This document shows, in pieces, positions 1 to 9,522 of a DNA stretch of 64,000 nt. The position numbers and the translations under genes were made by a program. The notes under the pieces are model-generated. The model did no database searches. It had not been told where the DNA came from and saw nothing but the letters and a program-made list of their open reading frames with translations. This DNA is from Variovorax sp. WDL1 (lineage in GTDB: Bacteria > Pseudomonadota > Gammaproteobacteria > Burkholderiales > Burkholderiaceae_C). The stretch's first letter is position 1. Every line of letters begins with the position of its first letter. The stretch spans positions 1 to 64,000 of the forward strand of contig NZ_LMTS01000324.1 in NCBI RefSeq assembly GCF_001541225.1, in the 5' to 3' direction.

Positions 1-82
1 CCGGCTCCTGCGTCCGCGCCTGCACCCGCACCCGCACCCGCAGCGGCACCGGCACCGGCACCCGCAGCGGCGCCTGCGCCCG
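1..82 (+). repeat. Pro/Ala-coding imperfect short repeat
   Basis: Tandem GCACCC/GCACCG/GCAGCG-type units encode an Ala-Pro/Ala-Ala run in the autotransporter linker. Degenerate third bases break up the repeat, so it is imperfect at DNA level. Such tracts are typical of extended periplasm-spanning linkers. Confidence 0.6.
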
Positions 83-1110
83 AAGTCGCTTCGACGACCA
101 CCGAGAAAACGCCCGAAGCCGCGGCGATTTCCCAGGCACCGGCGCCCGCCATCGCGCCGCCTCCGGCCCCGCCGGTGCTCCGCACCGAAGTGCCGCTCTT
201 CGCGGCGCTCCCTGCCCAGCTTCGGCAAGCCGATCTCGCAATGCTCGGCAATATGCACGGCCGCGTCGGCGACACCGGCCCGGATCGCAGCGCCTGGGCA
301 CGCGCGGTCTACACCGACCTCGACCTGCGCCAGGCCGGCAATGCTGCCCCGCACAGCCGGGGCCATGTCGGCGGCGTGCAGGTCGGCGCGGACCTCCTTG
401 CCGGCGGCAACTGGCGCGTCGGCGCCTACGTCGGAGGGCTGGACGGAAGCGCGGACGTGAGCGGCAACGCGAACGGCGCCTTCGGCAGGGTCGGCAGCAC
501 GGACCTGCAGTCGCGCTATCTCGCCGGCTATGCAAACTGGCGCGACGCGACCAGCGGCTGGTACGTCGAGGCCGTGCTGCAAGCGGGCCACCACCGCTAC
601 AGCGTGCGGCCCGACGGCAGCCTGCCGGTGTCGGGCAAGGCGCGCAGCGTCTCCGCCTCGATCGAGACCGGCAAGTCCTTCGCGCTGTCCGAAAGCTGGA
701 GCATCGAGCCACAGGTGCAGCTGATTCGCCAAAGAACGCGCGTCGACGACGTGTCGATCAACGGCGCGCTGGTCCGGCAACATGCCGATGGCGGCTGGAT
801 CGGCCGTCTGGGCGTGCGGATCAAGGGCGACATGCCCACCGGCGCGGGGCGGCTGCAGCCCTACGCTCGGTTCAACGTCTACCGCGCCAGCGCGGGCGCC
901 GATGTGGTGGATTTCGTTGCCCCGGCTGCCGCCACCCGCGTTGCCAGCAGCGGCGGCTACACCGCGACCGAAGTGGCAGGCGGACTTTCGCTGGCGCTCA
1001 CGCCGGGCACCACGGTGTACGGCGAGATCGGCCGCACCTTCAGCTCGGGCGGCGACACCCGGGTGAAGTCATCGGTGCAGGGCACGGTCGGCTTGCGCGT
1101 GACCTGGTAG
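1..1110 (+). CDS. Autotransporter beta-barrel protein, C-terminal part (5' end outside window)
   Basis: The frame is open from base 1, so the true start lies upstream. The first roughly 58 visible codons encode a Pro/Ala-rich linker, followed by about 300 residues of alternating polar/hydrophobic strands rich in Gly, Tyr and Trp. The chain ends in an aromatic residue (Val-Thr-Trp), as outer-membrane barrels do. This fits the autotransporter (type V secretion) translocator domain, with the linker joining it to a passenger that cannot be seen. The GTG at 175 is an internal codon, not a start. Passenger function is unknown. It converges with mrpG with 35 bp between them. Confidence 0.8.
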   Translation, partial: PAPASAPAPAPAPAAAPAPAPAAAPAPEVASTTTEKTPEAAAISQAPAPAIAPPPAPPVLRTEVPLFAALPAQLRQADLAMLGNMHGRVGDTGPDRSAWARAVYTDLDLRQAGNAAPHSRGHVGGVQVGADLLAGGNWRVGAYVGGLDGSADVSGNANGAFGRVGSTDLQSRYLAGYANWRDATSGWYVEAVLQAGHHRYSVRPDGSLPVSGKARSVSASIETGKSFALSESWSIEPQVQLIRQRTRVDDVSINGALVRQHADGGWIGRLGVRIKGDMPTGAGRLQPYARFNVYRASAGADVVDFVAPAAATRVASSGGYTATEVAGGLSLALTPGTTVYGEIGRTFSSGGDTRVKSSVQGTVGLRVTW

Positions 1111-1145
1111 CCGATGCCTCGGCGCGGATCGGGTCCGGCGGTGGC

Positions 1146-1496
1146 TCAGGGGTGCTCGGGTGGCAGGCCGCCGTCTTTCTGGCGCTCGCGGAACAGCGCG
1201 GCGCGCATCAGGAAGATGGTCGTGACGGGCGCACTGAGGGCGACGAAGAACGCGACCAGCGCCGCATGCAGGAAGAGATGCGCCCCTTGCACGGAGAAGT
1301 AGACGCTGGTGGCCAGCGTGATGCACCAGGTGCCCAGCGTGGCCCCCAGCGTTGGCGCGTGGATGCGCCGGAAGAAGGTGGGCAGCCGCACCAGCCCGAA
1401 GGAGCCGATGGCGGCAAAGGCGGCGCCGGCGACAGCGAACACCGCGGTCAGGATCTCTGCCCACAGCGGCAACGGGCCCGCGATGAAGTCGTTCAT
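1146..1496 (-). CDS. mrpG: Na+/H+ antiporter subunit G (MrpG/PhaG/MnhG)
   Basis: A 116-residue membrane protein with three predicted membrane segments, matching the size and pattern of MrpG (signature around Gly-Leu-Val-Arg-Leu-Pro-Thr-Phe-Phe-Arg-Arg-Ile-His-Ala-Pro). It is the last subunit of a group-2 Mrp antiporter that exchanges cytoplasmic Na+ (or K+) for H+. Its ATG overlaps the mrpF stop as ATGA, which implies translational coupling. The C-terminus is short and charged. Confidence 0.9.
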   Translation of the reverse strand: MNDFIAGPLPLWAEILTAVFAVAGAAFAAIGSFGLVRLPTFFRRIHAPTLGATLGTWCITLATSVYFSVQGAHLFLHAALVAFFVALSAPVTTIFLMRAALFRERQKDGGLPPEHP

Positions 1497-1771
1497 TCGA
1501 TGACCTCGCCGCGCAGCAGGAACTTGGCCAGCGCTGTCGAGCCGACGAAGCCGAAGAGCGCAACCAGCATCGCGGCCTCGAAGTACACGCTGCTGGCGTA
1601 GACGATGCCGAGCACCAGCATCATCAGCATGCCGTTGATGTACAGGCAGTCCAGCGCCATGATGCGGTCCTGCGCGGCGGGGCCGATGAGCAGCCGCGCC
1701 AGCGCGCAGAGCATGGCCACGGCGAGCAGCAGCAGCGCCAGCTTGAGGGCCCAGAGGAGTATCGGGGTCAT
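1493..1771 (-). CDS. mrpF: Na+/H+ antiporter subunit F (MrpF/PhaF/MnhF)
   Basis: A 92-residue protein of three membrane helices, with the conserved family stretch Gly-Pro-x-x-Gln-Asp-Arg-Ile-x-Ala-Leu-Asp in the first loop. The start was placed at the Met-Thr-Pro-Ile codon. The frame stays open further upstream, but that part lies within mrpE and is not membrane-like. It overlaps mrpE by 4 bp and mrpG by 4 bp, so the tail of the operon is tightly coupled. Confidence 0.88.
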   Translation of the reverse strand: MTPILLWALKLALLLLAVAMLCALARLLIGPAAQDRIMALDCLYINGMLMMLVLGIVYASSVYFEAAMLVALFGFVGSTALAKFLLRGEVIE

Positions 1772-2262
1772 GATTCGAAGATCTCCATCAGTGGACGTTC
1801 GTAGCGGGTCTTGATCATGCCGATGAATGCCGCTTCGTCCTCCTCGTGGAAGAGGTGGATCAGGAGGGTCGAGCGGTCCAGCGCAATCTCGCCCCAGGCC
1901 GTGCCGGGCGTCAGGCAGAGGATCATGGCCAGCGTGGCGAGCGCGTTGGGGTCGCGCATTGCGAGCGGTACGCGCACGAAGCACGGCGACATCTCCCTGC
2001 TGCGCCGGGTGAGGAGCAGGCGGGCCACGGCGAACGCCGAAACCACCAGGTCGTAGCCCACCAGGCCTCCGAGCCGGAGCGCGAGCCAGGGCTTTCGCAT
2101 CTTCACGCGCGCCGGCCGCAGGCTCTGCGTCAGCAGCGGGACCACAATCGCGAGCAAGGCCGCGAGCAGCAGCGTGGCCGCATCCAACGACTGGTTCAGC
2201 AGCAGCCAGACGACGAAGAGCGCCAGCGACAGCAGCGGCGAGGGCAGCCAGCGCTTGATCAT
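1768..2262 (-). CDS. mrpE: Na+/H+ antiporter subunit E (MrpE/PhaE/MnhE)
   Basis: A 164-residue subunit with two or three N-terminal membrane helices and a soluble C-terminal domain containing the family motif Leu-Thr-Pro-Gly-Thr. Subunit E belongs to the peripheral part of the Mrp complex and is needed for antiport by the whole assembly. It overlaps both neighbours by 4 bp (mrpD stop, mrpF start). Confidence 0.88.
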   Translation of the reverse strand: MIKRWLPSPLLSLALFVVWLLLNQSLDAATLLLAALLAIVVPLLTQSLRPARVKMRKPWLALRLGGLVGYDLVVSAFAVARLLLTRRSREMSPCFVRVPLAMRDPNALATLAMILCLTPGTAWGEIALDRSTLLIHLFHEEDEAAFIGMIKTRYERPLMEIFES

Positions 2263-3965
2263 GGTGCGGAGTCTCCCTTGGAGAGGGTCGGGCCGGGCCG
2301 CTGGCGCGCGCCGAATACGGCCTCGCGATAGGCGCCGGGGGAGCGCAGCCCCTGGGCGGTGGCGCTGGCGTGCTGCATCACCGGCTCGGCCATCAGCGTG
2401 AGGGCCAGGCAGGCGGCCAGCAGCGCCGCTACCGGCAGCACCTCGAGCGCACGCAGCGCAGGCAGGGTCTGGTGCGGCTGGGTCCAGAAATGGCGGATGC
2501 CGGTGCGGCTGAGCGCGATCAGCGTGAAAAAGCCGGAGGCGAGCAGCAGCGCGGTGAAGGTCCAGTGGGCCGGCGAGAGGCCACGCGTCTCGCCCACGAG
2601 GCTCGAGAGCATCGCGAACTTGCCGACGAAACCCGACAGCGGCGGCAGGCCCGCCAGCAGCAGCGTGCAGGCGAGGAAGCTGAGGCCGAGGAAGGCAATG
2701 CCGGCGGGAATGGCCCGGCCATAGAGTGCCTGCGCCTCATCGTCGAGGTTGACGTCTTCCACGTTGCGCAGATCCTCCGCGAGAAAAGGAGCGCCGCCGG
2801 GCGCCTCGTGCGGCGCGATGCTCAGGCCGGCGTTGCGCCAGCGCTCGATCATGTCGGTCAGGAGAAAGAAGGCGCTGACCGCCAGCGTGGAGCTCAGCAG
2901 GTAGTAGAGCGCGCCGGCCCACACGGACGGCTGGCCCAGCCCGATGGCCGCCAGCAGGGTGCCGGCGGACACCAGCACGCTGAAGCCCGCCAGGTTGGAC
3001 AGGCGCTGCGTGCCGACGATGCCGAGCGCGCCGCAGAACAGCGTGGCCAGCCCGATTGCGACCAGCGCCCCCTGCCCGAACGTCGCCGAACTGCCGGTAT
3101 CTGGCGCAAACAGCAGGCTCCAAAGCCTCAACAGCGTGTAGATGCCCAGCTTGGTAAGGAGCGCGAACACTGCGCCCACGGGCGACACTGCGGCGCTGTA
3201 GGCCGGCACCAGCCAGAAGTTGAGCGGCCATGCGCCGGCCTTGGCGAAGAAAGCGGTGGCGAGGATGGCTGCCGCCGCATGCACCAGCCCGCGATCGGCC
3301 GGCGCCAGCTGCGCGATGCGCACGCCCAGGTCGGCCATGTTCAGCGTGCCCGTCACCCCGTAGAGCAGGGCCGCGCCGACCAGGAACAGCGAGGAGGCCG
3401 CCAGGTTGATCGCTACGTAGTGCAGGCCGGCCTGCACGCGCAGCCGGCCGGAGCCGTGCAGCAGCAGACCGTAGGAGGCGGCCAGCATCACCTCGAAGAA
3501 GACGAAGAGGTTGAACAGGTCGCCGGTGAGGAAGGCGCCGTTGAGGCCCATGAGCTGCAGCTGCAGCAGTGGATGGAAATGCACGCCCGCGCGGTCCCAG
3601 CGCGAGGTGGAATAGATCGAGGCGCAGAAGGCGACCACGCCGGTGAGCGCGACCATCATGGTCGAGAGCCTGTCGGCCACCAGCACGATGCCGAAGGGCG
3701 CGCGCCAGTTGCCGGGCAGGTAGACCCCGACCGAGCCGGGGCCGTCCCCGGTGTCAGCGGCGTTGACCCAGCGCAGCAGGGCCAGCGCGGCCAGGAGGCC
3801 CAGCAGTCCGGAGACCACGCTCAGGAAGGACTTGGCGCGGCGGCGCTCCTCGCCCATCAGGAGCATCAGCGCGGCCGTGAGGAGCGGCAGCAGGATCGGC
3901 ACCGCGACCAGGTGCGGCATGCCGAACTCGAGCAGGCGGTCGAGGAAGGAGACGAGGCCCGTCAT
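2259..3965 (-). CDS. mrpD: Na+/H+ antiporter subunit D (MrpD/PhaD/MnhD)
   Basis: A 568-residue, roughly 14-helix protein related to the NuoM/NuoN proton-pumping subunits of complex I. Family signatures include the glutamate in the Phe-Phe-Glu-Val-Met helix and the lysine in Lys-Ala-Gly-Ala-Trp-Pro-Leu-Asn-Phe-Trp-Leu, a helix that in complex I carries a proton-path lysine. MrpD forms the antiport module together with MrpA. It sits between mrpC and mrpE with 4-bp overlaps. A loop of about 40 residues rich in acidic side chains lies before the last helices. Confidence 0.92.
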   Translation of the reverse strand: MTGLVSFLDRLLEFGMPHLVAVPILLPLLTAALMLLMGEERRRAKSFLSVVSGLLGLLAALALLRWVNAADTGDGPGSVGVYLPGNWRAPFGIVLVADRLSTMMVALTGVVAFCASIYSTSRWDRAGVHFHPLLQLQLMGLNGAFLTGDLFNLFVFFEVMLAASYGLLLHGSGRLRVQAGLHYVAINLAASSLFLVGAALLYGVTGTLNMADLGVRIAQLAPADRGLVHAAAAILATAFFAKAGAWPLNFWLVPAYSAAVSPVGAVFALLTKLGIYTLLRLWSLLFAPDTGSSATFGQGALVAIGLATLFCGALGIVGTQRLSNLAGFSVLVSAGTLLAAIGLGQPSVWAGALYYLLSSTLAVSAFFLLTDMIERWRNAGLSIAPHEAPGGAPFLAEDLRNVEDVNLDDEAQALYGRAIPAGIAFLGLSFLACTLLLAGLPPLSGFVGKFAMLSSLVGETRGLSPAHWTFTALLLASGFFTLIALSRTGIRHFWTQPHQTLPALRALEVLPVAALLAACLALTLMAEPVMQHASATAQGLRSPGAYREAVFGARQRPGPTLSKGDSAP

Positions 3966-4315
3966 TCCGCGAGCTCCGTCTTTTCTTCGCCGTCCACGTG
4001 GTCTGTGCCGCTGAGCCCGCGCGAGGCGAGCAGCACCACCAGGAACAGCGCCGTCATCGCGAAGCCGATCACGATGGCGGTGAGCACCAGCGCCTGCGGC
4101 ATCGGGTCGGCTGTGTTGGCCAGGGTGGCGGCGAGGCCGGGGACCAGCACCGGCTCGCTGTCGACCTTGATGCGGCCCATGCTGAAGATGAAGAGGTTGA
4201 CCGCGTAGGAGATCAGCGTGAGACCCATGATCACCTGGAAGGTGCGTGGCCGCAGCAGCAGGTAGACACCCGAGCCGGTGAGGACGCCGATGGCGATGGC
4301 GAGCACGGCTTCCAT
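3962..4315 (-). CDS. mrpC: Na+/H+ antiporter subunit C (MrpC/PhaC/MnhC)
   Basis: A 117-residue, three-helix homologue of NuoK. The conserved core Gly-Leu-x-Leu-Ile-Ser-Tyr-Ala-Val-Asn-Leu is present, followed by Asp-Pro-x-Pro-Gln-Ala-Leu-Val-Leu-Thr-Ala-Ile-Val-Ile. The start was chosen at Met-Glu-Ala-Val because its ATG overlaps the mrpAB stop (ATGA). The longer upstream frame is non-membrane and arginine-rich, a shadow of mrpAB. Confidence 0.9.
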   Translation of the reverse strand: MEAVLAIAIGVLTGSGVYLLLRPRTFQVIMGLTLISYAVNLFIFSMGRIKVDSEPVLVPGLAATLANTADPMPQALVLTAIVIGFAMTALFLVVLLASRGLSGTDHVDGEEKTELAE

Positions 4316-7263
4316 CAGGCGGCGCCCTTCGCTGCGAGCGCCGCGAGCGCTGCGCGCTCGGCTTCCTTCTCCGCTTGTTCCTCGGCCCAGCGGTGGCTGC
4401 GGATGGATTGGTGCGCGAGCGCCGTGAGGATCAGCATCGTCGCGCCGAGCACGAGCGCGAACACGCCGATGTCGAAGAACAGCGCGCTCGGCACGTGTAC
4501 GTCGCCGAGCACCGGCAGGTGCAGGTGCGCGGTGTGCGTGGTGAGGAAGGGATAGCCGAAAAGCAGCGCGCCCGAGCCCGTTCCCAGGGCCAGCAGCAGG
4601 CCGGCGGCGATCCAGCGGCGCGGATAGATGCGCAGGTGCTCCTCCACCCATTCGGCGCCCGAGACGATGAACTGCAGCAGGAGCGCCACCGACATCACCA
4701 GCCCGGCGACGAAGCCGCCGCCCGGCTGGTTGTGGCCGCGCATGAAGAAGTAGACCGACACCAGCGCCGCGAGCGGCAGCAGGAAGCGAACCAGCACGGC
4801 CGGCACCATCAGGTAGCCGATGGCGGTGTCCGGGGCGCGGCGCGGGTTCAGCAGGTCGCTGCTGCCGTCGTCGGCTTGGGCCCGCTGCTGCATGGGCAGG
4901 GCCATGGATTCAGGCGCGGGGCGGAAGCGCCGCAGCAGCGCATAGACGGTCAGCGCGACGATGCCGAGCACCGTGATCTCGCCGAAGGTGTCGAAGCCGC
5001 GGAAGTCGACCAGCATCACGTTGACCACGTTGGTGCCGCCGCCTTCGGACAGCGCGCGCTCCAGGAAGAAGGGCGAGATGCTCTGCGGGAAGGGCCGCGT
5101 CATCATCGTCCAGGCGAGCGCCGCCATGCCGCCGCCCGCGGCGGACGCTACCAGCAGGTCGCGCCCGCGCCGGCCCCACGGCCGCAGGCGCGCGCGCATC
5201 GGCTGCGGCTTGGCGGTGCGCATCGGCAGCCAGCGCAGGCCGAGAAGGATCAGCACCATCGTAACGGTCTCGACCACCAGCTGCGTCAGCGCGAGGTCGG
5301 GCGCCGAGAACCAGATGTAGGTGGTGCAGCACACCAGGCCCGCGCCCGAGGCCAGCATCAGCGAGGTCAGGCGGTGGAACTTGGCCTGCCAGGCAGCCGC
5401 CAGCGCACAGGTGCAGCCGATCACCCAGGTCATCGCGAACATCGGCGAGAAGGGCAGCAGCTCGCGTGTGCCGCGGTTCGCCGGCGTGAGCCACAGCGAG
5501 GCGCCGGCCCCGGCCACCGCCACCACGACCAGCAGCAGCAATTGCATCTGCATGCGCCGCGTGCCCAGCACGCGCCGGCTGCGCCGGCCGGCCTCGCTCA
5601 GGCGGGCCATCAGGTTCTCGAAGATGCGCTGACCGTCGAAGCGGTGCAGCAGCGGGGTGCGTGCGAGCGCGCCATGCGCGCGGCCCCGCCGCTGCAGCAG
5701 ATAGAGACCGGCACCGCCGACCAGCGCGACGGCGCTCATCGCGAGCGGCAGGTTGAAGCCATGCCACACCGCGAGGCTGTATTCGGGCAGCGTGCCGCCG
5801 ACCACGGGCGTCGCGGCAGTGGCGAGGAAGGCGCCCACGGACCAGGCCGGGGCCACGCCCACCACCAGGCAGATCAGCACCAGCAACTCGGCCGGCACGC
5901 GCATCCAGTGCGGCGGCTCGTGGGGCTGCTTCGGCACCTCGGGGCCCGGCAGCGGGCCGAAGAAGACGTCGAACACGAAGCGGGCCGAGTAGGCCACGCT
6001 GAAGACGCCGGCCAGGGTGGCGATGACCGGCAGGCTTCGGTTGACCCAGGGCGTGGCCTGGATGAAGACGGTTTCGGCGAAGAACATTTCCTTCGAGAGG
6101 AAGCCGTTGAGCAGCGGCACGCCGGCCATCGAGGCACTGGCGATGATGGCCAGGGCGCCGGTGATCGGCATGAGCTTCAGCAGGCCGCTGAGCTTGCGGA
6201 TGTCGCGCGTGCCGCTCTCGTGATCGATGATGCCCGCCGCCATGAAGAGCGAGGCCTTGAAGGTCGCGTGGTTCATCACGTGGAAGACGGCAGCGACTGC
6301 GGCGAGCGGGCTGTTGAGCCCGAGCAGCAGCGTGATGAGCCCGAGATGCGAGATGGTCGAGTAGGCGAGCAGCGCCTTGAGGTCGCGCTGGAACATGGCC
6401 ACGTAGCCGCCCAGCAGCAGGGTGGCGGCGCCGGCGCCGCCCACCAGCCAGAACCAGGCTTCGGTGCCGGAGAGCACCGGCCACAGGCGCGCCATCAGGA
6501 AGACGCCGAGCTTCACCATCGTGGCCGAATGCAGGTAGGCCGACACGGGCGTGGGTGCCGCCATCGCGCGCGGCAGCCAGAAGTGGAAGGGGAATTGCGC
6601 GCTCTTGGTGAATGCGCCCAGCAGGACCAGCAGCAGCACCAGCGGGTAGAGCCGGCTGGCGCGGATCTGCTCGCCGGAGGCGAGCACCGCGTCGAGTTCG
6701 TAGCTGCCCACGATGCGGCCGAGCACCAGCACGCCGGCCAGCAGGCACAGGCCGCCCGCGCCGGTGACCGTGAGCGCCATGCTCGCGCCGCGTCGCGCAT
6801 CGCGCCGGTGATGCCAGTAGCCGATCAGCAGGAAGGAGAACAGGCTGGTGAGCTCCCAGAACATCACCATCTGGATCAGGTTGCCCGAAAGCACCACGCC
6901 CACCATCGAGCCCATGAAGGCGAGGAAGAAGGAGAAGAAGCGCGGCACGGGATCGGAGGCCGACATGTAGTAGCGCGCGTAGAGCACCACCAGTGCGCCG
7001 ATGCCGAGCACGAGCATGCAGAACAGCCAGGCGAAACCGTCCATGCGGAACACGAGATCGAGGCCGAGCGCGGGAATCCAGCGGATCTCTTCGCGGATCA
7101 CGTCCCCGGCGGCGAGGCGAGGGAAGAGCCACGCCACATGCACCGCACAGCCCAGCGCGACCAGGCCTGCAAGTGTCGACTCCCGGTTGCGTGCGTTCGA
7201 CGGCAGCAGGGCCGCGATCACACTGGCGATGAAGGGAAGTGCGACAAGGAGGGCAAGGGGCAT
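4315..7263 (-). CDS. mrpA: Na+/H+ antiporter fused subunits A and B (MrpAB/PhaAB)
   Basis: A 982-residue fusion. Residues 1 to about 800 are MrpA, a NuoL-like antiporter subunit with a C-terminal MrpA extension. Residues from about 812 to the end are MrpB, beginning Asp-Thr-Ala-Ile-Gly and containing Gly-His-Asn-Gln-Pro-Gly-Gly-Gly-Phe. An A-B fusion defines group-2 Mrp systems such as Sinorhizobium PhaAB, which have six genes instead of seven. The start at Met-Pro-Leu-Ala-Leu-Leu directly precedes the first helix. The upstream in-frame extension runs into crcB and has no membrane character. The gap to crcB is 43 bp. Confidence 0.92.
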   Translation of the reverse strand: MPLALLVALPFIASVIAALLPSNARNRESTLAGLVALGCAVHVAWLFPRLAAGDVIREEIRWIPALGLDLVFRMDGFAWLFCMLVLGIGALVVLYARYYMSASDPVPRFFSFFLAFMGSMVGVVLSGNLIQMVMFWELTSLFSFLLIGYWHHRRDARRGASMALTVTGAGGLCLLAGVLVLGRIVGSYELDAVLASGEQIRASRLYPLVLLLVLLGAFTKSAQFPFHFWLPRAMAAPTPVSAYLHSATMVKLGVFLMARLWPVLSGTEAWFWLVGGAGAATLLLGGYVAMFQRDLKALLAYSTISHLGLITLLLGLNSPLAAVAAVFHVMNHATFKASLFMAAGIIDHESGTRDIRKLSGLLKLMPITGALAIIASASMAGVPLLNGFLSKEMFFAETVFIQATPWVNRSLPVIATLAGVFSVAYSARFVFDVFFGPLPGPEVPKQPHEPPHWMRVPAELLVLICLVVGVAPAWSVGAFLATAATPVVGGTLPEYSLAVWHGFNLPLAMSAVALVGGAGLYLLQRRGRAHGALARTPLLHRFDGQRIFENLMARLSEAGRRSRRVLGTRRMQMQLLLLVVVAVAGAGASLWLTPANRGTRELLPFSPMFAMTWVIGCTCALAAAWQAKFHRLTSLMLASGAGLVCCTTYIWFSAPDLALTQLVVETVTMVLILLGLRWLPMRTAKPQPMRARLRPWGRRGRDLLVASAAGGGMAALAWTMMTRPFPQSISPFFLERALSEGGGTNVVNVMLVDFRGFDTFGEITVLGIVALTVYALLRRFRPAPESMALPMQQRAQADDGSSDLLNPRRAPDTAIGYLMVPAVLVRFLLPLAALVSVYFFMRGHNQPGGGFVAGLVMSVALLLQFIVSGAEWVEEHLRIYPRRWIAAGLLLALGTGSGALLFGYPFLTTHTAHLHLPVLGDVHVPSALFFDIGVFALVLGATMLILTALAHQSIRSHRWAEEQAEKEAERAALAALAAKGAA

Positions 7264-7306
7264 CGCGTTCGATTCTATCGACCGCCTTCTGGCGCAAGCC
7301 CTGCGA

Positions 7307-7684
7307 TCAGGCGCTGAACTGCTGCACCGTGCGGATGCCGAGCCAGGTGAGAAACAGGGACCCGCAGACATGCAGCGCCGCGGTGCCCAGCGCCAGGCCG
7401 AGGCGCTCGTTCATCAGCATCGCGACGACCTCGGCCGAGAAGCTGGAGAAGGTGGTGAGCCCGCCGAGGAAGCCGGTGATGAGCAGCAGGCGCCAGGCGG
7501 GATCGAGCTGCGGCATTGCCTGGAACACCGCGACCGCGATGCCGATCAGGTAGCCGCCGATCAGGTTGGATGCGAGCGTGCCGTAGGGCAGGGGGCCCGC
7601 GGAGGCGAGCCAGATGCCGAGGCCCCATCGGCACAGCGCGCCGATCGAGGCGCCCGTGCAGATGGCGAGGACGTGCAGGAACAT
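7307..7684 (-). CDS. crcB: Fluoride exporter CrcB (Fluc channel)
   Basis: A 125-residue, four-helix protein with [10 protein letters not shown] in helix 3 and Asn-Leu-Ile-Gly-Gly-Tyr in helix 2. Both are diagnostic of the dual-topology fluoride channel that protects the cytoplasm from F-. It lies 19 bp after dctM and 43 bp before mrpAB on the same strand, so co-transcription is likely. The 19-bp upstream gap leaves no room for a crcB fluoride riboswitch. Confidence 0.92.
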   Translation of the reverse strand: MFLHVLAICTGASIGALCRWGLGIWLASAGPLPYGTLASNLIGGYLIGIAVAVFQAMPQLDPAWRLLLITGFLGGLTTFSSFSAEVVAMLMNERLGLALGTAALHVCGSLFLTWLGIRTVQQFSA

Positions 7685-7703
7685 GCGCGGAAGTATCGTC
7701 GCC

Positions 7704-9005
7704 TCAGGGCGCCATCTGTCGCGGCAACCAGGTCACGAGGTCAGGGGCGATGTAGATGAGCAGCACCGCCGCTGCCATCAGCATGAACATCGGCAGGGTC
7801 ACGCGTGCGATGTAGAGGAGGTCCTTGCCCGTCATGCCTTGCAGCACGAAGAGGTTGAATCCCACCGGCGGCGTGATCTGCGCCATTTCCACGACCAGCA
7901 CGACGAAGATGCCGAACCACAGCGGGTCGATGCCTGCGGCCACTACCGTCGGCATGACCACGCCCATGGTCAGCACGACCATCGAGATCCCGTCGAGGAA
8001 GCAGCCGAGCACGATGTAGAAAAGGGCCAGCATCACCACGAGCTGGAACTTCGACAGCCCGAGCGTCCCGATCCATTCCGCGAGGTGGCGCGGCAGGCCG
8101 ATGTAGCCCATGGCGAGCGTGAGGAAGGCGGCTCCGGCAAGGATCAGCGCCATCATGCAGTACAGCCGCGTGGCGCCCAGCAGCGAGTCCTTGAAGGTCT
8201 GCCAGGTGAGGGAACCCTGCGTCGCAGAGATGACCAGCGCCCCGACCACCCCAACTGCAGCAGCCTCGGTGGCGGTTGCGATTCCTGCGTAGATCGAGCC
8301 CAGCACGGCGAGGATCAGCACCGCGACCGGGATCAGGGTCAGCGATGCGCGCAGCTTCTGCACGAAACTCATTGGGGGATCCGGCGGCGGCACGCGTTGC
8401 GGGTTCAGCAGCGCCCACGCCGCGATATAGCCCGAGAAGAGCACGGCCAGCAGGATGCCCGGCACCACGCCTGCGATGAAGAGCTTGGCGATCGACACGT
8501 CTGCGCTGACGCCGTAGACGATCATGATGATCGAGGGCGGGATGAGCAGACCCAGGGTCCCGGCGCCGGCCAGTGTGCCGATCACCATGTCGTCCGGGTA
8601 GCCCCGCTGCTTGAGTTCCGGCAGCGTCATCTTGCCGATGGTCGCGCAGGTGGCGGCGCTCGAACCGGAGACGGCGGCGAACACGGCACAGCCCGCCACA
8701 TTGGTGTGCAGCAGCCGACCTGGCAGCCGCTGCATCCACGGCGCCAGACCCCTGAACATGTCTTGCGACAAACGGGTGCGGAAGAGCACCTCGCCCATCC
8801 AGAGGAACAGGGGCAGGGCGGTGAGCGTCCAGCCGGAGGCCGAGCCCCAGATGGTCACTGCCATCGCGTCGCCCGCGGGGCGGGCAGAAAACAGCTGCAT
8901 GCCGATCCATGCGACGCCCGAAAGGGTGAGGCCGATCCAGACGCCGCTGCCGAGAATGAGGAAAAGGGTGGCAATCAGCAACCCGGCGACGGCGATGTCA
9001 CTCAT
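7704..9005 (-). CDS. dctM: TRAP transporter large permease (DctM family)
   Basis: A 433-residue, roughly 12-helix protein of the DctM/YiaN family. It carries the conserved Gly-Met-(Ile)-Pro-Pro-Ser-type motif (here Leu-Ile-Pro-Pro-Ser-Ile-Ile-Met-Ile) and [11 protein letters not shown]. DctM is the Na+-coupled translocating subunit of tripartite ATP-independent periplasmic transporters. It overlaps dctQ by 8 bp. The substrate cannot be read from the permease; TRAP systems import carboxylates as a rule. Confidence 0.92.
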   Translation of the reverse strand: MSDIAVAGLLIATLFLILGSGVWIGLTLSGVAWIGMQLFSARPAGDAMAVTIWGSASGWTLTALPLFLWMGEVLFRTRLSQDMFRGLAPWMQRLPGRLLHTNVAGCAVFAAVSGSSAATCATIGKMTLPELKQRGYPDDMVIGTLAGAGTLGLLIPPSIIMIVYGVSADVSIAKLFIAGVVPGILLAVLFSGYIAAWALLNPQRVPPPDPPMSFVQKLRASLTLIPVAVLILAVLGSIYAGIATATEAAAVGVVGALVISATQGSLTWQTFKDSLLGATRLYCMMALILAGAAFLTLAMGYIGLPRHLAEWIGTLGLSKFQLVVMLALFYIVLGCFLDGISMVVLTMGVVMPTVVAAGIDPLWFGIFVVLVVEMAQITPPVGFNLFVLQGMTGKDLLYIARVTLPMFMLMAAAVLLIYIAPDLVTWLPRQMAP

Positions 9006-9516
9006 GGCGAACGGCCTCGGCGGTCTCGGCTTCCATCGGCCTGCCGCGCCATTCGATCAGGAACTCGTCGACCGCGGCAATGGCGAAGACCAGTGCGCCG
9101 GCGGCCATGCTCAGCTGCGGCAGCCACAGCGGTGTCGCGTCGTTGCCGGTCGAGATGTCGTTGTAGGCATGCGATTGCCACGCAAGCCGTACGCTGTAGA
9201 AGGCGAAGAGCGCTGCCAGCAGCGCCGCAGCTCCTGTTGCCCAGCGCTCCAGCCAACGCCGCGGTCCGCCGTGCAGCCTGCCGAGAACCAGCGTGACGCG
9301 GATGTGCTCGCCGCGCTTGAGCGTATGGGCCAGCGCCAGGAAGCCGGCGCCTGCCATCATGTAGCCGGCGTAGGCATCGAGCCCCGCGATGTTGAAGTGC
9401 AGCTGGCGACCGACGATGGACAGCAGCACCGCCACCAGCAGACCGATCATGAAAAGCGCCGCCAGGGCGGCGGCGCTGTCGTAGACGAAATCGAGCGTCT
9501 TGCGCATCCGGGTCAC
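8998..9516 (-). CDS. dctQ: TRAP transporter small permease (DctQ family)
   Basis: A 172-residue, four-helix DctQ protein that partners DctM in the TRAP membrane domain. The start is a GTG giving Met-Thr-Arg-Met-Arg-Lys. An ATG three codons downstream (9507) is equally possible, since neither has a clear ribosome binding site. It begins only 6 bp after the dctP stop. Confidence 0.88.
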   Translation of the reverse strand: MTRMRKTLDFVYDSAAALAALFMIGLLVAVLLSIVGRQLHFNIAGLDAYAGYMMAGAGFLALAHTLKRGEHIRVTLVLGRLHGGPRRWLERWATGAAALLAALFAFYSVRLAWQSHAYNDISTGNDATPLWLPQLSMAAGALVFAIAAVDEFLIEWRGRPMEAETAEAVRHE

Positions 9517-9522
9517 GGGGGG

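Noticed and set aside
4375-7317. A roughly 980-codon open frame on the plus strand opposite mrpAB (and a 612-codon one at 2370-4208)
   Set aside because: The translation is rich in Arg, His, Gln and Glu with no domain, and it mirrors GC3-rich coding on the other strand. The minus-strand Mrp proteins are unmistakable.
7685-7703. Fluoride riboswitch in front of crcB
   Set aside because: Only 19 bp separate dctM and crcB, far too short, and no crcB-motif sequence was seen in the end of dctM.
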